The notes beneath the pieces are model-generated. The model saw nothing but the letters and a program-made list of their open reading frames with translations. It was not told where the DNA came from and ran no database searches. The position numbers were made by a program, and so were the translations under genes. A stretch of 12,656 nucleotides of DNA, from assembly GCA_002455335.1 (NCBI GenBank), contig DKKP01000005.1, forward strand, positions 1 through 12,656, in the 5' to 3' direction. The stretch is from Anaerolineales bacterium UBA6663. Its GTDB lineage: Bacteria > Chloroflexota > Anaerolineae > Anaerolineales > UBA6663. Positions 8,298-12,656 of the stretch are shown here, one piece after another (position 1 is the stretch's first letter; the number at the start of each line of letters is the position of its first letter).

Positions 8298-9266
8298 GTG
8301 AGCGTCCCCGTGCCGACCCCCGCCGACTTCGCCGCTGCCCGGAAGCGTCTCGAGCGCGCGCAACGCGTGCTGCTCCTGACCCATCTCGGGCCCGACAGCG
8401 ACGCGATCGGCTCGTTGCTGGGCGTGGCGCATCTGCTGACGGCGATCGGCAAAACCGTCGTCTCGGCCTGCGTCGACCCCGCGCCCGAGTACACGCGGTT
8501 TCTGCCCGGGATCGAGACCCTGACCCGGGATCCCTCCGGGGCGTTCGATCTGGTCATGTCGCTCGATGCCGCGGATCTCGGCCGGCTGGGCGCACTCGGG
8601 CCGCGATACCAGTCCGAGATCCAGATCGTGATCGACCACCACTTCACAAACCCGGGTTTCGGCGCGATCAACCTGATCGATCCGCAGGCCGCTTCGACTG
8701 CCGAATTGGTGGCTGCGCATGTCGCCGATCTGGGCCTGACGCTCAATGCCTCAGCCGCGGAGTGTCTGCTGGCCGGGATCGTCGGTGATACGCAGGGCTT
8801 CCGAACGGCGAGCACCACGCCTGCGACGCTGGGCATCGCTCAGCAACTCGTGACAGCCGGCGCCGATCTCAGCCGCACGATCGACCTTTCGCTCCATACA
8901 CGCTCGTACGCGGCTATCCGGTTGTGGGGTGAGGGGCTCAGCCGATTGAAGCTGCAAGACGGGATCGCCTGGGCCGTGCTACCCATGGCGGCGCGGCGCG
9001 CGGCGGGTTACGGCGGCAATGGAGACGCGGATCTGATCAACCTGCTGAGCACCGTGCGCGAGGCGCGCGCTGTCGTGATGCTCACCGAACGCGCTGACGG
9101 TCGGGTCAAGGTCAGCTGGCGCTCGCGGGTCGGCATCAATGTCGGCGCGCTGGCCGCCACGTTCGGCGGGGGCGGGCACGCCCAGGCCGCCGGAGCCGAG
9201 GTCGATGGGCCTCTTGAAGAAGCCGAGAAACGTATCCTGGCCGCGACGCGCCAGATCCTCGCCTGA
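8298..9266 (+). CDS. nrnA: DHH-family nanoRNase / pAp phosphatase (NrnA-like)
   Basis: A 322-residue DHH/DHHA1 phosphoesterase. NrnA proteins degrade short oligoribonucleotides and dephosphorylate 3'-phosphoadenosine 5'-phosphate, and the gene is commonly found between rbfA and truB. Manganese-site residues are visible: His29, Asp33 and Asp35 in HLGPDSD, Asp90 in SLDAAD, the DHH triad (113-115), and Asp164 in IVGDTQG. The DHHA1 substrate-binding loop GGGGHAQAAG is at 290-299. The length is normal. The start is GTG 8298, 6 nt after the rbfA stop, giving a family-like N-terminus; no strong SD is seen. Acts in the cytoplasm at the end of mRNA turnover. Confidence 0.92.
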   Translation: MSVPVPTPADFAAARKRLERAQRVLLLTHLGPDSDAIGSLLGVAHLLTAIGKTVVSACVDPAPEYTRFLPGIETLTRDPSGAFDLVMSLDAADLGRLGALGPRYQSEIQIVIDHHFTNPGFGAINLIDPQAASTAELVAAHVADLGLTLNASAAECLLAGIVGDTQGFRTASTTPATLGIAQQLVTAGADLSRTIDLSLHTRSYAAIRLWGEGLSRLKLQDGIAWAVLPMAARRAAGYGGNGDADLINLLSTVREARAVVMLTERADGRVKVSWRSRVGINVGALAATFGGGGHAQAAGAEVDGPLEEAEKRILAATRQILA

Positions 9267-9311
9267 GCCCCCGCGCTAATCACCGTGGGGACCCTGAAGT
9301 CAAGCCCTCCT

Positions 9312-10265
9312 ATGCCCGAACGAATCATTTTCGACACGGATCCGGGCGTCGACGACGCCATGGCCCTGTATTTCGCGTTGCGCTCGCCCGAGCTCGAGAT
9401 CGTCGGATTGACGACCGTGTTCGGCAACGGCCCGGTCGACCTGACCACGCTCAATGCGCTCCGGCTGCTCGAGATCGCCGGCCGGCCCGACATCCCCGTG
9501 GCGCGTGGCGCCGCCGGGCCGCTGAGCGGCGTGTTTCATCATGGCGCAGGCGTCGTGCATGGGGTTGATGGGCAAGGCGACGTTTTTCTGCCTGACCCAC
9601 AGACCAGGCCTCTACCGGTTTCCGCCGCTGACTTCATCGTCGAGCGGGTTTTGGCTGAACCCGGCGCGCTGACCTTGCTGGCCGTCGGCCCACTGACCAA
9701 CCTGGCGCTTGCCCTTGAACGCGAACCGCGGATCGCCGGCCTGGTGCGCCGGGTGGTCCTGATGGGCGGAAACGCTTTTGTGCCAGGCAACATCACGCCG
9801 GCTGCCGAGGCTAACATCTACAACGATGTCGAGGCCGCAGATCGTGTCTTCGCCGCTGACTGGCCGGTGACCATGATCGGCCTGGATGTCACCCAACGCA
9901 CTGTGATGAGCGCGACTGATCTGGGTCGCTATGCCGCCGCCGATAACGCACTGGCTGCGCATCTCGCGCGGATCACGCCGTTTTATCTCAACTTCACCCG
10001 CGGTAACGACGGGATCGACGGGATCTTCGTCCACGATTCGACAGCCGTGGCCTACCTGGTGTGCCCCGAGGCCTTCACGATCCAGAGGCATCGTGTGCGC
10101 GTCGAGACGCAGGGCTTTGCCAGCGGCAAGACCTGGCCCGCACGCAGCGGCGTGTACGGCGGCGACGCCTGGGATGGCCGACCCGAGGTCGAGATCGCCG
10201 TGGCTGTCGATGGCGCACGCACTGTTGCGCTAGAGCTGGCGCGGGTCTGTGGAGATCGCGAATGA
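9312..10265 (+). CDS. Nucleoside hydrolase (IU-nuc_hydro family) embedded in the translation operon
   Basis: A 317-residue inosine-uridine type nucleoside hydrolase that splits ribonucleosides into base and ribose. Family motifs: DTDPGVDD (8-15), VHGVDGQGD with His83, AVGPLTNLALAL (124-135), VVLMGGNAF (148-156), EANIYNDVEAA with Asn168, and the catalytic pair His241-Asp242 in FVHDSTAVAYL. Unlike the paralogue at 317-1243, this copy keeps the His. ATG 9312 is chosen because the mature family start follows; a GTG at 9285 is in frame and adds nine residues without a clear SD either. The gap from nrnA is 45 nt and the stop overlaps the truB ATG by four bases (ATGA), so it is co-translated with truB. 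Its presence here is not part of the usual cluster and may link nucleoside release from RNA turnover to salvage, which is inference. Confidence 0.94.
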   Translation: MPERIIFDTDPGVDDAMALYFALRSPELEIVGLTTVFGNGPVDLTTLNALRLLEIAGRPDIPVARGAAGPLSGVFHHGAGVVHGVDGQGDVFLPDPQTRPLPVSAADFIVERVLAEPGALTLLAVGPLTNLALALEREPRIAGLVRRVVLMGGNAFVPGNITPAAEANIYNDVEAADRVFAADWPVTMIGLDVTQRTVMSATDLGRYAAADNALAAHLARITPFYLNFTRGNDGIDGIFVHDSTAVAYLVCPEAFTIQRHRVRVETQGFASGKTWPARSGVYGGDAWDGRPEVEIAVAVDGARTVALELARVCGDRE

Positions 10266-11137
10266 GCGTCTCCAATGGCCTGATCTTGATCGATAAGCCA
10301 ATCGGCCCAACGTCGCACGATGTCGTGGCCAAGGCGCGCCGCGCGCTGCGCGAGAAGCGTATCGGTCATGTCGGCACGCTCGACCCGCTGGCGAGCGGTC
10401 TGCTTGGCCTGCTCGTCGGCGCCGCGACGCGGCTGAGCGAGTATCTTGTCGAAAAAGACAAGCGCTATCGGGCTGTCGTGCGCTTTGGCCGCGCGACAAC
10501 GACCTACGACTCCGAGGGCGAGGCGACACTCGAAACCGGCAGGGCGCCCGAACTGGCCGAGCTCGAAACCGCGCTGGCCGGGTTCCGTGGACTTCAGCAG
10601 CAGCGGCCGCCGGCCTATTCGGCCATCAAGCGCGACGGGCAGCGCGCCTATGCCCTGGCGCGACGCGGCGAAGAGGTCGTTCTCGAGCCCCGACCCGTGA
10701 CGATCCATTCGCTTGACCTCGAGTCGTGGGAATCGCCGGATGCCGTGCTTGCCGTGCACTGTTCGTCGGGCACCTACATCCGCTCGTTGGCCCATGACCT
10801 TGGCCAGGCGTTGGGCTGCGGCGCGCATCTGGCAGGGCTGCAGCGCACCGCAGTCGGGCCCTGGACGCTCGCTCAAGCAAGCGCGTTGAGCGATCTCGAG
10901 TCCGGTACGGCGCCCATCCTGCCGATGGATGCGGCTTTGCCCGATTGGCCGAGGGTCGATCTCGATGCCGAAGCCGCACGGCGGATCTGGCACGGCAACA
11001 CAGTGCCGCTCGCGCCGAAGTGGTCGGATCCCCTGGCGCGTGCGTATAATCCCGCGGGGATCTTCTTCGCGATTTTGCGCGCCGACCCGGAACACGGTGT
11101 CTGGCGTGCCGACAAGGTCTTGTTGGACCCGGCGTGA
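10262..11137 (+). CDS. truB: tRNA pseudouridine(55) synthase
   Basis: A 291-residue TruB, which isomerises U55 to pseudouridine in the T-loop of almost all tRNAs. Motif I starts GLILIDKPIGPTSHD (6-20). The catalytic motif is GHVGTLDPLASGLL with Asp41. Further conserved parts are RYRAVVRFGRATTTYDSEG, the RPPAYSAIKRDGQRAY segment, and SSGTYIRSLAHDLG near 175-188. A C-terminal PUA-like tail follows with WHGN and GIFFAILRAD. The ATG overlaps the nucleoside hydrolase stop by four bases, the typical sign of translational coupling. Longer in-frame extensions upstream run inside that gene and are rejected. The length is ordinary for TruB. Confidence 0.97.
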   Translation: MSVSNGLILIDKPIGPTSHDVVAKARRALREKRIGHVGTLDPLASGLLGLLVGAATRLSEYLVEKDKRYRAVVRFGRATTTYDSEGEATLETGRAPELAELETALAGFRGLQQQRPPAYSAIKRDGQRAYALARRGEEVVLEPRPVTIHSLDLESWESPDAVLAVHCSSGTYIRSLAHDLGQALGCGAHLAGLQRTAVGPWTLAQASALSDLESGTAPILPMDAALPDWPRVDLDAEAARRIWHGNTVPLAPKWSDPLARAYNPAGIFFAILRADPEHGVWRADKVLLDPA

Positions 11138-11148
11138 GACCGGGCTGC

Positions 11149-11185
11149 CCGGGTCAACCCGGCCGGGCCGCCCGGGTTGACCCGG
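11149..11185. repeat. Palindromic cluster between truB and ribF (14-bp inverted repeat)
   Basis: CCGGGTCAACCCGG (11149-11162) and CCGGGTTGACCCGG (11172-11185) are exact reverse complements around a 9-nt loop. Each arm is itself nearly self-complementary (CCGGGT/ACCCGG with a 2-nt centre), so alternative folds are possible. No U-tract follows, so it is not a standard terminator. It lies 11 nt after the truB stop and 9 nt before the ribF SD. It could be an mRNA processing or stability element, or a small repeat. Confidence 0.75.
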
Positions 11186-11204
11186 CGATTGATCGAGGTG
11201 GTCT

Positions 11205-12149
11205 GTGCAGGTCGTGGCTTCGTTATCGGAATTGCAGATCGAACAAGATACCGCCTGTGTGGCGATCGGCGCCTTCGATGGCGTGCATCTTGGCCACCAG
11301 GCTTTGCTCGGCGCCATGGCGGCGCGCGCGCGAGCGGCGGGCTGCGCGGCGATCGCCGTGACCTTCGAGCCGCACCCCGCTGTCTTCTTCCGCGGGCTGC
11401 AAGAGTCTTTCTATCTGAGCACCCAGGCCGACAAGGCCCGGCGAATCGCGGCTCTCGGGCTGGATGCGCTTGTGGTGCAGGCCTTCAACGCGGCCTTCGC
11501 CGCGACCCCGGCCGCGAGCTACGTCGACGCTCTGTTGACCCAGACGCGGATGCGCGAACTCACCTGTGGCGCCGACTTTGCGCTCGGCCATAACCGTGAG
11601 GGCAACGTCGACTACCTGCGGCGCGCCGGCGAGCGGCTTGGGTTCGGGGTTCACGTCGCCGAGCCTGTGGTCGTCGAGGGCGCCGTCGTCTCGAGCACGC
11701 GGGTCCGTCAGGCGTTGCGCGCTGGTGCGGTGTCCGAGGCGACGCGTCTGCTCGGGCGCCCGTTCGAGCTATCGGGCGTCGTCGTCGCCGGCAAACAGCG
11801 CGGGCGGACGATCGGGATTCCGACCGCCAACATCACGGTGGCCGATGAGATCGCCGCGCCGGCTGTGGGGGTCTATGCGGCGCTAGCGGCGCTTGAAGAT
11901 GGGACCCGGCTGCAGGCCGTCGTCAACATCGGTTTTCGCCCGACGTTCAACGGCGCCGAGCCCCGCCCAACCTGTGAGGCCCATTTGCTCGCGTTCAGCG
12001 GCGATCTCTACGGTCAAGTTGTTCGATTGTCGTTCGTCGAACGTCTGCGGGGCGAGCACAAGTTCGAGGGGGTGGACGCCCTGGTCGCCCAGATCCGGGC
12101 CGATATCGTTGCCGCTACGGCGATCCTCTCGCCGCAGGCTGGCGGCTGA
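11205..12149 (+). CDS. ribF: Bifunctional riboflavin kinase / FAD synthetase
   Basis: A 314-residue RibF that phosphorylates riboflavin to FMN and adenylates FMN to FAD. The N-terminal nucleotidyltransferase half has AIGAFDGVHLGHQALL (20-35), FEPHPAVFF (54-62), GADFALGHNREGNVDYL (122-138) and the SSTRVRQAL motif (163-171). The C-terminal kinase half has GKQRGRTIGIPTANI (196-210), where PTAN binds ATP and magnesium, then GVYAALA, VVNIGFRPTF (239-248), EAHLLAF and DLYG. The start is GTG 11205 with GAGGTGG at 11195-11201 upstream. An alternative GTG lies at 11214, but the longer start has the better spaced SD. RibF follows truB in many bacteria. The stop is 21 nt before the CoxG-like gene. Confidence 0.97.
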   Translation: MQVVASLSELQIEQDTACVAIGAFDGVHLGHQALLGAMAARARAAGCAAIAVTFEPHPAVFFRGLQESFYLSTQADKARRIAALGLDALVVQAFNAAFAATPAASYVDALLTQTRMRELTCGADFALGHNREGNVDYLRRAGERLGFGVHVAEPVVVEGAVVSSTRVRQALRAGAVSEATRLLGRPFELSGVVVAGKQRGRTIGIPTANITVADEIAAPAVGVYAALAALEDGTRLQAVVNIGFRPTFNGAEPRPTCEAHLLAFSGDLYGQVVRLSFVERLRGEHKFEGVDALVAQIRADIVAATAILSPQAGG

Positions 12150-12170
12150 GACCAAACAGGAGGAGCAGCG

Positions 12171-12614
12171 ATGCGCTTGCAAGGCACGACGCTGATCAAG
12201 GCCGATCGTCAGACGGTCTGGGATTACATCACCGACGGTGAGAAGGTCGCGCAATGCGCACCGGGCGTCGAGAAGATCGACGTCATCGAGCCACGGCGCA
12301 AGTTCAAGGCCGTGCTCTCGGTCGGATTTGGCAGCGTGAAGGCTCGCTTCAACGCCGACATCGAGTTCACCGAGCTTGAAGCGCCCAACCGGGCTGTGTT
12401 CAGAGGGCGGGGCGTGTCTTCGGCCGGCGTCGGCGACGCCACGGCCGAGATGGTGTTGAGCGATGCTTCCGATGCTCAGGTCGCTCTGGATTGGACAGCC
12501 GACGTGAACCTCGGCGGGACACTGGCTTCGTTGGCGGCACGGCTGATGGGGCCAGTCACGCAAAAACTCAGCGCGCAATTCTTTGAGTGCATGAAAACCC
12601 GGATCGAAGCCTGA
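12171..12614 (+). CDS. CoxG / SRPBCC-fold protein
   Basis: A 147-residue protein of the CoxG group of the SRPBCC (START-like) fold, best known as subunit G of carbon monoxide dehydrogenase clusters, where it is thought to help place or assemble the enzyme at the membrane. The family reading is MRLQGTTLIKADRQTVWDYI at the start, APGVEKIDVIEPRRKFKAVL (30-49), GSVKARFNADIEFTELEAPN (54-73), and the end GGTLASLAARLMGPVTQKLS (114-133) before AQFFECMKTRIEA. The start is ATG 12171 with a strong AGGAGGAG (12158-12165). It follows ribF closely and could share its transcript, but the other CODH genes are not visible here. Substrate or partner is unknown. Confidence 0.85.
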   Translation: MRLQGTTLIKADRQTVWDYITDGEKVAQCAPGVEKIDVIEPRRKFKAVLSVGFGSVKARFNADIEFTELEAPNRAVFRGRGVSSAGVGDATAEMVLSDASDAQVALDWTADVNLGGTLASLAARLMGPVTQKLSAQFFECMKTRIEA

Positions 12615-12644
12615 GTCTACCCATTCCTCTGGTCAACCAAAACG

Positions 12645-12652
12645 AAGGGAGG
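12645..12652 (+). promoter_or_regulatory. Probable Shine-Dalgarno of a gene beyond the right edge
   Basis: AAGGGAGG at 12645-12652 sits 4 nt before the end of the window, at the usual distance for a start codon just outside. No terminator lies between the CoxG stop (12614) and it, so a further co-directional gene is likely. Confidence 0.5.
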
Positions 12653-12656
12653 CTGG

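Overview
This is a G+C-rich bacterial chromosome segment, tightly packed with short intergenic gaps and some GTG starts. The gene set and order (nusA-ylxR-infB-rbfA-nrnA-truB-ribF followed by a CoxG-like gene) suggest a chromosomal core locus of a Chloroflexota-type or similar bacterium. That assignment is an inference from style and gene content; there is no rRNA or other phylogenetic marker here that I can compare.

Region 1 (1-2627, minus strand) looks like one catabolic or salvage operon read right to left: an amidohydrolase of the SAH/MTA/triazine deaminase superfamily (2627-1305), a nucleoside hydrolase (1243-317), and the start of an M20 metallopeptidase that runs off the window's left edge (285-1). 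An extended -10 promoter at 2688-2680 fits as its start. The first two gene families point to nucleoside breakdown.

Region 2 (about 2655-3242, plus strand) is divergent from that operon and holds a beta-carbonic anhydrase-like gene. Its zinc-site core is intact, but the roughly 40 residues before the first zinc cysteine do not resemble the family.

Region 3 (3243-3779) has no convincing protein gene. It contains a set of long-range complementary segments (3317-3530) that end directly in a strong intrinsic terminator (3533-3560), so a structured non-coding RNA is likely. It is followed by a plausible promoter (3653-3681) and a leader hairpin (3710-3734) for nusA. No rimP lies upstream of nusA, where it is commonly found.

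Region 4 (3780-12149, plus strand) is the transcription-translation cluster: nusA, ylxR (rnpM), infB, rbfA, nrnA (DHH phosphoesterase), a second nucleoside hydrolase, truB and ribF. The nucleoside hydrolase is an unusual insert whose stop overlaps the truB start (ATGA). A perfect 21-bp inverted repeat sits between infB and rbfA, where the rbfA ribosome-binding site should be. A second palindromic cluster sits between truB and ribF. A CoxG/SRPBCC gene (12171-12614) follows ribF, and an SD-like sequence at the right edge suggests another gene just outside.

I see no CRISPR array, integrase, transposase, tRNA or rRNA. The least explained parts are the structured region before nusA, the infB-rbfA hairpin, and two enzymes that keep their metal sites but lack a usual catalytic residue.
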